DNA of 64,000 nt from Arthrobacter burdickii (GTDB lineage Bacteria > Actinomycetota > Actinomycetes > Actinomycetales > Micrococcaceae). Under the pieces are notes generated by a model. That model was not told the origin of the DNA, searched no databases, and saw nothing but the letters and a program-made list of their open reading frames with translations. Location of the stretch: positions 2,170,001 to 2,234,000 of the forward strand of contig NZ_JAROCG010000001.1 in the NCBI RefSeq assembly GCF_030433645.1, given 5' to 3'. Made by a program: the position numbers and the translations under genes. Shown one piece after another: positions 53,175 through 63,400 of this stretch (its first letter is position 1; each line of letters begins with the position of its first letter).

Positions 53175-53963
53175 ATGGGCGAGTCACGGGACTCACGCGC
53201 CATGTTCACGTTCCTCGCCCTCTGGGTGAGGCCTGTGATGAACGGCCTGATGGGCAAGGAGTGGCACGGGCAGGAGAAGCTGCCCGTGGGAACGGGCATG
53301 ATCGTCTGCCCCAACCACGTCACCGAGATCGATCCGGTCGTGGTCGGGCACTTCCTGTACAACCAGGGCGTCATGCCGCATTTCCTCGCGAAGGCATCGC
53401 TGTTCAAGGTGCCGGTGGTCGGCTGGATCCTGCGCACCATCAAGCAGGTGCCCGTCGAGCGCACCTCGGCCGGAGCGAACCGCTCGCTCGAAGCTGCCCG
53501 CGAGGCCCTCGCGGACGGCGGCGGCATCATCATCTACCCCGAGGGCACCCTCACCCGTGACCCCGACATGTGGCCCATGAAGGGCCGTACCGGCGCCGCC
53601 CGCCTCGCACTGCAGACCGGCGCGCCGGTGGTGCCGATGGCGCAGTGGGGTGCCCACGAGCTCTTCCCGCGCTATGCCAAGCGCTTTTACCTCTTCCCGC
53701 GCAAGCGCTCCCGGGTGCTCGTCGGGGATCCCGTGGACCTCAGCGAGTTCAGGGATGCGCCACTGACGAGGACCACGCTCGACGCCGCGACCGATCGCAT
53801 CCTCGACGCCATCACGGAACTGCTGGCGGAGCTGAGGGGCGAGGAACCTCCCGCCGAGCGGTGGGACCCTGCGGACAAGCAGCAGAAGCGGATGGGCCGC
53901 AACGTCGGGGCGCAGGACGACGACAAGAATCCTGGTGAACCACTGACCGGAGGAGAACCGTGA
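53175..53963 (+). CDS. 1-acyl-sn-glycerol-3-phosphate acyltransferase (PlsC-like)
   Basis: A 262-residue membrane-associated acyltransferase. The catalytic HX4D motif is PNHVTEIDP and the glycerol-phosphate site YPEGTLTRD; a hydrophobic N terminus FTFLALWVRPVMNGL should bind the membrane. An alternative ATG at 53202 would remove nine residues. The C-terminal 40 residues are charged and disordered. It overlaps gpsA by four bases, linking acyl transfer with glycerol-3-phosphate supply. Confidence 0.88.
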   Translation: MGESRDSRAMFTFLALWVRPVMNGLMGKEWHGQEKLPVGTGMIVCPNHVTEIDPVVVGHFLYNQGVMPHFLAKASLFKVPVVGWILRTIKQVPVERTSAGANRSLEAAREALADGGGIIIYPEGTLTRDPDMWPMKGRTGAARLALQTGAPVVPMAQWGAHELFPRYAKRFYLFPRKRSRVLVGDPVDLSEFRDAPLTRTTLDAATDRILDAITELLAELRGEEPPAERWDPADKQQKRMGRNVGAQDDDKNPGEPLTGGEP

Positions 53964-55003
53964 CAGCGGGGCCGCGCGCTGCGCAGCCCGCGAAGATCGC
54001 CGTCCTCGGGTCCGGGAGCTGGGGCACCACGTTCGCGAAGGTGCTCGCCGATGCCTCCGCCGATACGGCGGTCATGCTCTGGTCGCGACGCCCCGAGGTG
54101 GCGGCCGAGATCACGGCGGACCACAGGAACTCCCCGTACCTCGGCGATACCCGTCTTCCGGGAAACGTGAGCGCCTCCGCCGACGTCCGGGAGGTCCTGG
54201 CCGGAAGCGACCTGGTGGTCCTCGCCGTGCCGGCCCAGACGCTGCGCGCCCAGCTCCCGGCCTGGCGGCCCTTCCTGCCGGCCGACGCCGTCGTCGTCTC
54301 CCTCATGAAGGGACTCGAGGTCGGCACCGACGCCCGCATGAGCGAGGTGATCGCGGAGGAGCTCGCGCTGCCGGCCGACCGCATCGCCGTCGTCTCGGGG
54401 CCCAACCTGGCGATGGAGATCGCACGCGAGGAGCCGACGGCGTCCGTCGTCGCGTGTCCCGACCATGGGACGGCGACCTGGATCGCGGCGGCGTGCACGT
54501 CCTCCTACTTCCGCCCCTACACCTCCACCGATGTCATCGGCGTGGAGATCGGCGGCATCGTGAAGAACGTGATCGCCCTGGCGGTCGGCATCTGCGAGGG
54601 GCGCCGCATGGGGGACAACACGAAGGCGTCGGTCATCACCCGCGGCCTGGCCGAGACGACCCGCCTCGCCGTGGCGCTGGGCGGCAGGCCCGAGACCATG
54701 GCGGGCCTGGCCGGCATGGGCGACCTGATCGCCACCTGCTCCTCCGCGCTCTCGCGCAACCACACGGCGGGCCACCTGCTGGGGCAGGGCCTGACCCTCG
54801 ACCAGGTGACGGTGAGGATGAACCAGACGGCGGAGGGCATCAAATCGGCCCAGGCCGTCCTCGATTCCGCCATGAAACTCGGCGTCGACATGCCCATCAC
54901 CGAAAGCGTCGTGGCCGTCCTCCAGGGCCGCCTGTCCGTCAATGACCTGGGGCCGCGCCTGCTGGCCCGCAACCTCAAGCCGGAAGGCGATTCCGCTCCG
55001 TGA
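53960..55003 (+). CDS. gpsA: Glycerol-3-phosphate dehydrogenase [NAD(P)+]
   Basis: A 347-residue enzyme making sn-glycerol 3-phosphate for phospholipids. The NAD motif is VLGSGSWGTTFAKVLAD, and GVEIGGIVKNVIALAVG carries the catalytic Lys. The C-terminal AGLAGMGDLIATCSS is a family hallmark. GTG start overlaps the plsC-like stop by four bases and the stop overlaps ddl by four. Confidence 0.96.
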   Translation: MTAGPRAAQPAKIAVLGSGSWGTTFAKVLADASADTAVMLWSRRPEVAAEITADHRNSPYLGDTRLPGNVSASADVREVLAGSDLVVLAVPAQTLRAQLPAWRPFLPADAVVVSLMKGLEVGTDARMSEVIAEELALPADRIAVVSGPNLAMEIAREEPTASVVACPDHGTATWIAAACTSSYFRPYTSTDVIGVEIGGIVKNVIALAVGICEGRRMGDNTKASVITRGLAETTRLAVALGGRPETMAGLAGMGDLIATCSSALSRNHTAGHLLGQGLTLDQVTVRMNQTAEGIKSAQAVLDSAMKLGVDMPITESVVAVLQGRLSVNDLGPRLLARNLKPEGDSAP

Positions 55004-56142
55004 CCACCGATTCTCCTGTCCGCTCCCGCAAACCCCGCGTCCTCGTCCTGTTCGGCGGCCGGTCCAGCGAGCACTCCGTGAGCTGCGTGACCGCGGCGGG
55101 CGTCCTCGAGGCGATCGACCGCAGCCGGTACGAGGTCGTCCCGGTGGGCATCACCAAGTCCGGCCAGTGGTCCCTCGTCTCCGCCGACCCGTCCTCGTGG
55201 TCCCTGCGGGCCGACGTGCTGCCCGAGGTCACCGCGACCGAGCAGGCCGTGGTGATGGGCACTGCCGCCGACGGCAGCGAGGGGCAGGAACTGCTCGTCG
55301 CCGCTCCCGGGTCCGTTCCCGAGAGCCTGGGCGGCGTCGACGTCGTGCTGCCGCTGCTGCACGGACCGTTCGGCGAGGACGGCACACTGCAGGGCATGCT
55401 GGAGCTGGCCGACATGCGCTACGTCGGGGCCGGGGTCCTGGCGTCCGCGGTCGGGATGGACAAGCACTTCATGAAGGTGGTCTTCGCCGCGGCGGGCCTC
55501 GAGGTCGGCCCCTACGTGGTGGTGACGGATCGGCAGTGGCGGACGGACGCCGGGGAGAGCATCCGGCGCGCCGCAGCGCTCGGGTTCCCGCTGTTCGTCA
55601 AGCCGGCCCGCGCCGGGTCCTCCATGGGGATCAGCCGGGTCGAGGATGCGGACGGCATCCGGGCCGCGGTCGAGGCCGCGCGCGTGTTCGATCCCAAGGT
55701 GGTCATCGAGGCCGGGATCCTCGGACGCGAGATCGAGGTGGCGGTCCTGCAGGGCCGGGGCCTCGACGGCCCGCGCACGTCGCTGCCCGGCGAGATCGCC
55801 ATCCAGCCCGGGGAGCACGCCTGGTACGACTTCGAGGCGAAGTACGTCGACGGCGCCGCCGCCGAGCTGTCCTGCCCGGCGGACCTCCCGCAGGACGTGA
55901 TCGACCGCGTCCGCAGGCTCGCGGGCGAGGCCTTCGACGCGATCGGCGGCGAGGGATTGTCCCGCGTCGACTTCTTCTACACGCCCGACGGCCGCCTGGT
56001 CATCAACGAGATCAACACCATGCCCGGCTTCACGCCGATCAGCATGTACCCGCAGATGTGGGCGAAGTCAGGCCTCGGCTACACCGAGCTCATCGACGAA
56101 CTGATCGGGCTGGCGCTCGACCGCGGTACCGGCCTGCGCTGA
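55000..56142 (+). CDS. ddl: D-alanine--D-alanine ligase
   Basis: A 380-residue ATP-grasp ligase of peptidoglycan precursor synthesis. VLFGGRSSEHSVSC opens the fold; LLHGPFGEDGTLQGMLEL and the MDKHFMK region follow, and EINTMPGFTPISMYPQMW binds Mg2+ and substrate. GTG start is coupled to gpsA by a four-base overlap. Length fits the actinobacterial enzyme. Confidence 0.96.
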   Translation: MTTDSPVRSRKPRVLVLFGGRSSEHSVSCVTAAGVLEAIDRSRYEVVPVGITKSGQWSLVSADPSSWSLRADVLPEVTATEQAVVMGTAADGSEGQELLVAAPGSVPESLGGVDVVLPLLHGPFGEDGTLQGMLELADMRYVGAGVLASAVGMDKHFMKVVFAAAGLEVGPYVVVTDRQWRTDAGESIRRAAALGFPLFVKPARAGSSMGISRVEDADGIRAAVEAARVFDPKVVIEAGILGREIEVAVLQGRGLDGPRTSLPGEIAIQPGEHAWYDFEAKYVDGAAAELSCPADLPQDVIDRVRRLAGEAFDAIGGEGLSRVDFFYTPDGRLVINEINTMPGFTPISMYPQMWAKSGLGYTELIDELIGLALDRGTGLR

Positions 56143-56149
56143 CCGGGAG

Positions 56150-56184
56150 GTCCTTGCCGGGCCCGGTCAGGACCCGGCAAGGAC
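56150..56184. terminator. Bidirectional terminator between ddl and the convergent monooxygenase
   Basis: GTCCTTGCCGGG (56150-56161) and its exact inverse (56173-56184) make a 12-bp stem with an 11-base loop between two convergent genes. Confidence 0.75.
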
Positions 56185-56199
56185 GCAGACCGCTCCGGG

Positions 56200-57285
56200 T
56201 CACCCCGCGGCCGTGACGGCGCCGACCCTGCGCGGAGTGTGCACCGGCTTGTCGGGGACATGGGCGGGCCGTCGCCTGGCGAATTCTGCCCGTAGTTCCG
56301 GAAGCACGAGTTCGCCGAAGAGGTCGAGCTGGTTCAGCACGGTCTTCAGCGGCAGGCCGGCGTGATCGATGAGGAACAGCTGGCGCTGGTAGTCGCCGAA
56401 GAACTCCTGGAAGGAGAGGGTCTTCTCGATGACTTCCTGGGGGCTGCCGACCGTCAGCGGCGTCTGGGCCATGAAGCTCTCCATCGTCGGCCCGTGGCCG
56501 TAGACAGGGGCGTTGTCGAAGAACGGACGGAACTCCTTCACCGCATCCTGTGACTTCCGCGCCATGTAGAACTGTCCGCCCAGTCCTACGATCGCCTGGT
56601 CCTCGGTGCCGTGGCCGTAGTGGGCGTAGCGTTCCCGGTAGAGGCCGATGAGCTGCTGGTAGTGCTCCTTCGGCCAGAAGATGTTGTTGGCGAAGAATCC
56701 GTCGCCGAAGTAGGCGGCGATCTCCGCGACCTCCGGCGTGCGGATGGAGCCGTGCCAGACGAACGGTGCGACGCCGTTGAGCGGGCGTGGGGTGGAGGTG
56801 AAGTTGCGCAGCGGTGTGCGGTACTTGCCTTCCCAGTTCACGACGTCGTTGTCCCACAGCTGGCGCAGCAGGTTGTAGTTCTCGACGGTCAGTTCGACGC
56901 TGTCCTGCTGGTTCTTGCCGAACCAGGGGTAGACGGGCCCGGTGTTGCCGCGGCCGAGGATCAGGTCCACGCGACCGTCGGCGAGGTGCTGCAGCGTGGC
57001 GAAGTCCTCCGCGATCTTGACCGGGTCGTTGGTGGTGATCAGGGTGGTGCTGGTGGACAGCGTAATGCGCTCGGTCTGGGCGGCGATGTAGCCGAGGAGG
57101 GTGGTCGGGGAGCTGGCGTAGAAGGGCGGGTTGTGGTGCTCGCCGGTCGCGTAGACGTCCATGCCGATCTCTTCGACCTTTTTGGCGATGGCGACGGCGG
57201 CCTTGATGCGCTCACCCTCGGTGGGTGTCTCACCGGTGAGGGGGTTCCGGGTGACGTCACTGACTGTGAAAACGCCGATTTCCAT
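56200..57285 (-). CDS. FMN-dependent luciferase-like monooxygenase (CE1758-type)
   Basis: A 361-residue TIM-barrel flavin monooxygenase. It opens MEIGVFTVSDV, has the YATGEHHNPPFYASSP active-site strand, LILGRGNTGPVYPWFG and PFVWHGSIRTPEVAEIAA flavin-site loops. GGAGAAG precedes the ATG. The FMN reductase 52 bp upstream on the same strand probably supplies reduced flavin, the same pairing as the corynebacterial CE1758/CE1759 families. The organic substrate is unknown. Confidence 0.88.
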   Translation of the reverse strand: MEIGVFTVSDVTRNPLTGETPTEGERIKAAVAIAKKVEEIGMDVYATGEHHNPPFYASSPTTLLGYIAAQTERITLSTSTTLITTNDPVKIAEDFATLQHLADGRVDLILGRGNTGPVYPWFGKNQQDSVELTVENYNLLRQLWDNDVVNWEGKYRTPLRNFTSTPRPLNGVAPFVWHGSIRTPEVAEIAAYFGDGFFANNIFWPKEHYQQLIGLYRERYAHYGHGTEDQAIVGLGGQFYMARKSQDAVKEFRPFFDNAPVYGHGPTMESFMAQTPLTVGSPQEVIEKTLSFQEFFGDYQRQLFLIDHAGLPLKTVLNQLDLFGELVLPELRAEFARRRPAHVPDKPVHTPRRVGAVTAAG

Positions 57286-57337
57286 GATTCTTCTCCAAAG
57301 CGGTTATAGGGGTTGCGAAAGGCGGGAGCCCGGGGGC

Positions 57338-57964
57338 TCAGGACGTCGGTGCCTGGATCCTTGCCAGGAGGTCCTCGAACGGCGCGGACGGTTCGATCTG
57401 GTGGGAAGGGCGTGCCGGGGGCCGCCCGTCGAGCATTCCGGCCAGTTCCCGTGCGGCACGGCGTGACCTCTGTGCCAACGCGGGTTCATCGTCGGCGCCG
57501 GCTCCCCAGTCCTGGGGCGCCGCATAGACGGCGGTGGGAGCTACCCGCGCCCGCAGGTAGCTGAAGAGGGGCCGCATGGCGTGGTCGAGAACCAGGGCAT
57601 GACGCGCGCTGCCGCCCGTCGCCCCCAGGAGAACGGGCATGCCCTCCAGCGCGGTGTTGTCGATGACGTCGAAGAAGGATTTGAACAGTCCGCTGTAGGA
57701 CCCTGAGAAGACGGGACTGACGACGATGAGTGCGTCCGCATCCGTGACGCTCCGGATGGCGGCGGCCAGGGCAGGGGGCGCGAACCCGCTCACCAGGTGG
57801 TGCGCGATGTCCACTGCGTAGTCGCGGAGCTCGAGGACATCGACGGTGACGTCGGAGCCCGAAAGGGACAGCTCACCCTTCACGGCGTCCGACAACACAT
57901 CGGCAAGCATTCGACTGGACGACGGGACGCCGAGTCCCGCTGTGACAACTGCGACTTTCATCAT
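57338..57964 (-). CDS. NAD(P)H-dependent FMN reductase (CE1759-type)
   Basis: A 208-residue flavodoxin-like reductase. VAVVTAGLGVPSSSRMLAD binds the FMN phosphate and VVSPVFSGSYSGLFKSFFDV the isoalloxazine ring. Start at ATG 57964 or 57961 is favoured by GAGGG nine bases before; a further in-frame ATG lies at 57973. The long open frame beyond that belongs to no gene. It should feed FMNH2 to the luciferase-like enzyme next to it. Confidence 0.87.
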   Translation of the reverse strand: MMKVAVVTAGLGVPSSSRMLADVLSDAVKGELSLSGSDVTVDVLELRDYAVDIAHHLVSGFAPPALAAAIRSVTDADALIVVSPVFSGSYSGLFKSFFDVIDNTALEGMPVLLGATGGSARHALVLDHAMRPLFSYLRARVAPTAVYAAPQDWGAGADDEPALAQRSRRAARELAGMLDGRPPARPSHQIEPSAPFEDLLARIQAPTS

Positions 57965-57983
57965 GGCTTCCATCCCTCTAGTA

Positions 57984-57997
57984 GATGCATATGCATC
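57984..57997. promoter_or_regulatory. Palindrome upstream of the FMN reductase
   Basis: GATGCATATGCATC is a perfect 14-bp palindrome 20 bases before the FMN reductase start and 140 bases after the pirin gene. Its AT-rich centre stands out. It may be an operator for the flavin pair. Confidence 0.45.
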
Positions 57998-58136
57998 GAC
58001 CTCTTCAACGCGCCGATGCGCCGAGTCATTCCCGGCCGTCGTCGTCGGGGACATCGCGGTGCCGATCATCGGGCACCGTCGCTTCCGGAGCGACATCCGC
58101 CGCGCGAATGACGTTGCTGTGCAGGAGGTCTGCCGG

Positions 58137-59174
58137 TCAGGCGCGGGGGCGCAGGCGGGCGTTCGGCAGCGCCGGGGCGGGCAGGGGGTCGGGATAGCCT
58201 TCCGGGTAGGGACCGAAGCGGGGGTACGGCGCGCAGTCCGGGTACATGCCGTCGCGGGGAGGGTCGGCCGCTTCGGCGTCGATCTCCGCCTGCCAGGCGG
58301 CACGGTAGGCGACCACCTCCTCGTGGGTGCGCCCCACGAAGTTCCACCACATGACGATCCGTTCCCCCAGAGGCTCTCCGCCGAGGACCAGCACCCGGGC
58401 AGGTGTCTGTCCGGCCTGCAGGACCATCCTGCCGCGGCCGGTCCGCAGGTAGTGGAGGTGGTCGACGGCAAGGGGTACGCCGTCGAGGGAGATCTCCCCG
58501 GTGTCGACCAGGATGCCGTGCTCGAAGGACGGGTCCAGGTCCAGTTCGAGGCGCGCGCCGTCCCTGAGCAGCGCCTCGGCCCCCAGCAGCGGCGGGGTGC
58601 GGGTGGCCACGGGGGAGACCGATCCGGCCAGTGAGCCGATGAAGACCCGCAGTGCGGTGCCGCCGCCGAGGACGGGGTCCGGAGCGTAGTGTTCGAAGGT
58701 CGGAGGCATGTTCCGGGTCGTATCGGGCAGGGCGTACCAGAGCTGGGCGCCGTGGAGGATGCGCGTGTCCGGGGTGGAGAACTCCTGGTGGGAGATTCCC
58801 CGTCCGGCGATCATGAGGTTGACCTCCCCGGGCCGGACGATCGCCTCGTAGCCGGCGGAGTCGCGGTGCGCGATCTTGCCGGTGAACAGCCAACTCACCG
58901 TGGCAAGGCCGGTGTGGGGGTGGCGGGGGACCCGCATACCTCCCGATTCCGGGACGAGGTCGGGGCCGTAGTGGTCCAGGAAGCACCACGCCCCGATGAG
59001 GCTGCGCTGCTTCTGGGGCAGGGTGCGCCGGACCGGCATGGCGCGCGGGCCGCCCAGGGGCACCTCCCGTGGAACCAGGACCTCGACCCCGTCCGCATCG
59101 GTGCCCGGGAAGGTGCCTGGGAAGGTGCCCGGGAAGGTGCCCGGAGGGATGTCCGGGAGAACCGAGTCGACCAT
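58137..59174 (-). CDS. Pirin family protein
   Basis: A 345-residue bicupin. The N-terminal cupin has DHYGPDLVP and PRHPHTGLATVSWLFTG with metal-binding His residues, and GRGISHQEFS is typical of pirins. The C-terminal cupin is degenerate, and a Pro-rich tail DCAPYPRFGPYPEGYPDPLP follows. Near the start is a PGTF repeat encoded by a 12-bp tandem array. Pirins may act as quercetinases or redox cofactors; no role can be fixed here. Confidence 0.88.
   Translation of the reverse strand: MVDSVLPDIPPGTFPGTFPGTFPGTDADGVEVLVPREVPLGGPRAMPVRRTLPQKQRSLIGAWCFLDHYGPDLVPESGGMRVPRHPHTGLATVSWLFTGKIAHRDSAGYEAIVRPGEVNLMIAGRGISHQEFSTPDTRILHGAQLWYALPDTTRNMPPTFEHYAPDPVLGGGTALRVFIGSLAGSVSPVATRTPPLLGAEALLRDGARLELDLDPSFEHGILVDTGEISLDGVPLAVDHLHYLRTGRGRMVLQAGQTPARVLVLGGEPLGERIVMWWNFVGRTHEEVVAYRAAWQAEIDAEAADPPRDGMYPDCAPYPRFGPYPEGYPDPLPAPALPNARLRPRA
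59101..59148. repeat. 12-bp tandem repeat inside the pirin gene
   Basis: Four 12-bp units (59101-59112, 59113-59124, 59125-59136, 59137-59148), nearly identical, encode four PGTF-like blocks near the pirin N terminus. The array keeps the frame when units are gained or lost. Confidence 0.85.
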
Positions 59175-59243
59175 GACACTCCCTCGCTACGGCACGACGC
59201 TGACGACGGGCGTGGCGTCCGGCCCTGCCGGTCACGACAGATT

Positions 59244-60284
59244 TTAGCCCAGGACGACCACGCCGAGCAGTGAGACTCCCGCCAGCAGCAGCGTGGACGC
59301 GGCTCCGACCACGGCGAACCGTCCACCCGTGCGCAGGAGGCGCCGGACGTCGATCCCCGCGCCCAGTCCGAACATGCCGGCGGCCAGCAGGACGGTCGCC
59401 ACGGTGCGGCCGGCCTCCAGGACCGGCGGAGGCAGGATGCCGAGCGACCGCAGGACGACCAGGGCCAGAAAGCCCAGGACGAACAGGGGCACGAGGGGTG
59501 CGGCCGCCCGCCCGTTCCCGTCCGCAGTGGTCGTCGTGCCGTGCCGGCGCGAGCGTCGTCGTTCCCCGAGGCCCGCTGCCGCCGCGACCGGCGCCAGCAT
59601 CAGGACCCGTCCCAGCTTGACGACCGTCGCCGATGCGAGCGCCGTCGCCCCGGCCGTGCTGGCGACGGCCACCACCTGTGCCACCTCGTGGACGGCGAGG
59701 CCCGACCACACGCCGAACTCCGTCGGCTCGAGGCCGAGGAGCGTGTTCAGCAGGGGCAGGGCGATGATCATGAGGGACCCGTAGAGCGTGACCATGGCGA
59801 CGGCGGAGGCCACCTCGTCGTCGTCCGCGTCCGCGATGCCCTGCATCCCGGCGACAGCGGACGCGCCGCAGATCGAGAAGCCCGCTGCCATCAGGAGCGC
59901 CCCGGCCCGGCTCAGCCCGAGGCGCTGGCCGAGCCAGAGCGTGGCGTAGAAGCTTCCGGCGACACACGCGAGGATGAGCAGGAGGACCTGCGGGCCCAGG
60001 GCGAGGATATCCGGCAGGGCGAGCTGGAGCCCGAGCAGGACGACGCCGGCGCGCAGCAGGCGCTTCGTCCCACCGCCGATGCCCGTGCGGAGCGTCGCCG
60101 TGTAGAGGCCGGAATTGCCTAGCAGGATCCCGAGGATCAGGGCGATCACGAGGGCCCCGAGGACCGTCTGGAGGCCGGCCAGAACCATGGCACCGGCGAC
60201 GCCGGCCGCCAGCACCAGAAGACCCGGGATCCACGCTCGGAGCTGGGGATCCCGGGTCTTCGGGGTGGTGCTGCGGTTGTTCAT
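59244..60284 (-). CDS. YeiH/UPF0324-family membrane protein (putative sulfate exporter family)
   Basis: A 346-residue integral membrane protein with about ten helices, including WIPGLLVLAAGVAGAMVLAG, VLGALVIALILGILLGN, VLLLILACVAGSFYATLW and the conserved AAGFSICGASAVAGMQGI. A charged cytoplasmic loop GERRRSRRHGTT lies before the last helices. The family is often named putative sulfate exporter, but the substrate is not proven. Confidence 0.87.
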   Translation of the reverse strand: MNNRSTTPKTRDPQLRAWIPGLLVLAAGVAGAMVLAGLQTVLGALVIALILGILLGNSGLYTATLRTGIGGGTKRLLRAGVVLLGLQLALPDILALGPQVLLLILACVAGSFYATLWLGQRLGLSRAGALLMAAGFSICGASAVAGMQGIADADDDEVASAVAMVTLYGSLMIIALPLLNTLLGLEPTEFGVWSGLAVHEVAQVVAVASTAGATALASATVVKLGRVLMLAPVAAAAGLGERRRSRRHGTTTTADGNGRAAAPLVPLFVLGFLALVVLRSLGILPPPVLEAGRTVATVLLAAGMFGLGAGIDVRRLLRTGGRFAVVGAASTLLLAGVSLLGVVVLG

Positions 60285-60402
60285 CGGTGGCGCGATCCTT
60301 CCGGCCGCCCGGCGGCAGCATGGTGCTCTCCGGATCGATTGTGCCAGAGGGCTGCCGTGCGTTCGGTGCCGTCCGTGTCTTCGGGCGCCGGTCGGTCCGC
60401 GG

Positions 60403-63400
60403 CTAGACGATACCCTCCGTCAGCGCATTGGGTGTGCCGAAGCGGTGCGCCGTGATGCTGATGGCCTGCTCCTGCAGGAACGGGAGCAGCTCCACCCGGC
60501 CCGATTCGGTGACGGGCTGTGCGTAGATCGCGAGGTCGGGTCGTCCGCCGGTCGCGGCTGCCAGCGCGGACAGGTCCCCGCCGATGAGCCGGACGCGCCG
60601 GACGGGAAGCGCTGCGGCCCGTGCCAGCCATGCGCCGTCGTCCTCGATGGTGACGGTCTCGGCCTGTTCCTGGACGACCGCACGGAGCGCCGCCGGGAGC
60701 TCCACGGCGCTGGAGACCGCTACCGGGGCGCCGGCCGCCTTCGCCGCGAGGAGGACACGGACGAGATCGGCGACGGAAGCGCCTTCTGCGAGGCGCACCG
60801 TCACGGGGTGGGCCATGTAGCGGAAGAGGTTGCGTTCGGCCGAGAGCGCGGAGACGTCCTTCACCTGGCCGAACTCACCGTTCCAGGCCGCGGCGTCCGA
60901 TGCCGCTGCGCGGCCCAGCCGGGCGATGTCTGCTGCGGGCAGGCCCGCCGAGTGCGCAGCGGACAGCAGCGGAGCCACGGCGGGCAGGGGCGCACCCTGG
61001 GCTGCCGATTCCCGGGGGGACCAGGTTCCGAGTCCCACGAGGTAGTTGGGGCCCCCCGCCTTGGTGCCCGCCCCGACGGCGGACTTCTTCCAGCCTCCGA
61101 AGGGCTGGCGCTGCACGATGGCGCCGGTGATGCCCCGGTTGACGTAGAGGTTGCCGGCCTGCACGCCGTCGATCCAGGTGGCGATCTCACGGCTGTCGAG
61201 GGAGTGGATACCGGAGGTGAGGCCGTAGTCGATGTCGTTCTGCAGGACGATGGCGTCCTCGAGTGTCGGCGCGGTCATGATGCCGAGGATCGGGCCGAAG
61301 TACTCGGTCAGGTGGTAGGTCGATCCACGCTTCACCCCGTCGCGCACGCCCGGGCTCCACAGGCGGCCCGAATCGTCGAGCCGCTGCGGCTCCACGAGCC
61401 AGGACTCACCGTCCCCGAGTTTCGTCAGCCCGTCGAGGAGCTTGCCCGCGGCGGGCTCGATGACGGGGCCCATCTGCGTGGAGGGGTCCGACGGGTAACC
61501 GACGGACAGCGAGGTCACCGCGTCGAGGAGCTGGTTGCGGAAGCGCTGCGACGTGCCCACGCTGCCCACGAGGATGACCAGGGAAGCTGCCGAGCACTTC
61601 TGGCCGGCGTGCCCGAAGGCGGACTGCGCGACGTCCTTCGCGGCGAGGTCGAGGTCCGCGCTCGGTGTCACGATGATCGCGTTCTTGCCGGACGTCTCGG
61701 CCAGCAGCGGCAGATCGGTGCGGAACGAGCGGAAGAGCTCCGCGGTCTCGTAGCCGCCGGTGAGGATCACGCGGTCCACCCGGGGATCGGAGATGAGCCG
61801 GCGCCCGAGGTCGCGCTCGTCGACCTGGACGAGGCGCAGGACCTCGCGCGGCACGCCCGCGGCCCAGAGTGCCTCGATCATGACGGAACCGGAGCGTCGC
61901 GCCTGCGAGGCCGGCTTGATGATCACCGACGAGCCGGCGGCGAGGGCAGCGAGGGTCGAACCCGCGGGGATCGCCACCGGGAAGTTCCACGGCGGTGTCA
62001 CCACCGTGAGGCGGACCGGGGAGAACGAGGCGCCGTCCACGTCGTCGAGCTCACGGGCGCGCTCGGCGTAGTAGTGGGCGAAGTCCACGGCTTCGGAGAT
62101 CTCGGGATCCGCCTGGTCGAGCGTCTTCCCGGTCTCGGCTGCCATGACCTCCATGAGGTCGGCGCGGCGTGCCTCGAGCGCGTCGCCCGCGCGGTGGAGG
62201 ACGGCTGCGCGCTCGGCGCCCGTGAGGGAACCCCAGGAGGATGCCGCGGCGACCGCGCCGGCGATGGTGTCCTCGAGGTCCTCGGCGCGGGTGAGCGTGG
62301 TGGCGGCGACGACGTCGTTGCCCAGCTCGGAGGTGGCCACGCGCTCGAGGATCGCCCGGCCCCAGGCCCGGTTGGCCGGGAGGGACGGGTCGGTGTCCGG
62401 GGTGTTGGTGAATCCGGACCCGGGGTGGGCCGGTTCCGGGAGCGTGCGGTCCTGCCGGCGGTTCGGGGCCGGGATGGAGGTGTCGAGCGCTGCCAGCGAC
62501 GCGAGGAAGCGGTTCTTCTCGCGCTCGAACAGCGCCTCGTTCTCGGACAGCTCGAACACCGCCGACATGAAGTTGTCCTGGCTCGCGCCCTCCTCGAGGC
62601 GGCGGATCAGATAGGCGATGGCGACGTCGAACTCGCCCGGGTGCACCACGGGTGTGTAGAGCAGCAGCGACCCGACGTCGCGCTTGACGGCCTCGGCCTG
62701 GCCCTGCGCCATCCCGAGGAGCATCTCGAACTCGATGCCGGAGCGTACGCCGCGCTCGCCGGCGAGGAGCCAGGCGAACGCGAGGTCGAAGAGGTTGTGG
62801 CCCGCGACGCCGATGCGCACGTTGTCGACGCGCCCGGGCTGCAGGGCGTAGTTGAGGACGCGCTTGTAGTGCGTGTCCGAGTCCTGCTTCGAGCCCCAGG
62901 TGGCGAGCGGCCAGTCGTGGAGGGAGGCCTCGACGTGTTCCATCGGGAGGTTGGCGCCCTTGACCACGCGGACCTTGATCCCGGCACCGCCCCTGGCGCG
63001 CCGGGCTGCCGCCCACTCCTGCAGCCGGATCATCGCTGCGAGGGAGTCGGGAAGATAGGCCTGCAGCACGATCCCGGCCTCGAGGTCCGTGAATTCGGGC
63101 CGGTCGAGGATCGCCATGAACACGGCGATCGTGAGGTCGAGGTCCTTGTATTCCTCCATGTCGAGGTTGATGAACTTCGGCTTCTCGGACCGGGCGGCGA
63201 GTGCGTAGAGGGGTGCGAGTTTCTCGGCGACGTGCTCCACGGCCTCCTCGAAGGCCCACGCGGGGTGCGGGGCGACGGTGGAGGACACCTTGATGGAGAC
63301 GTAGTCGACGTCCGGGCGCTCGAGGAGCCGGACCGTGCCTTCGAGCCGCCGTTCGGCCTCGTGTTCACCGAGGACGGCCTCGCCGAGCAGGTTCACGTTG

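Noticed and set aside
57974-58471. Upstream extension of the FMN reductase frame
   Set aside because: Overlaps the pirin gene in another frame and has no family similarity.
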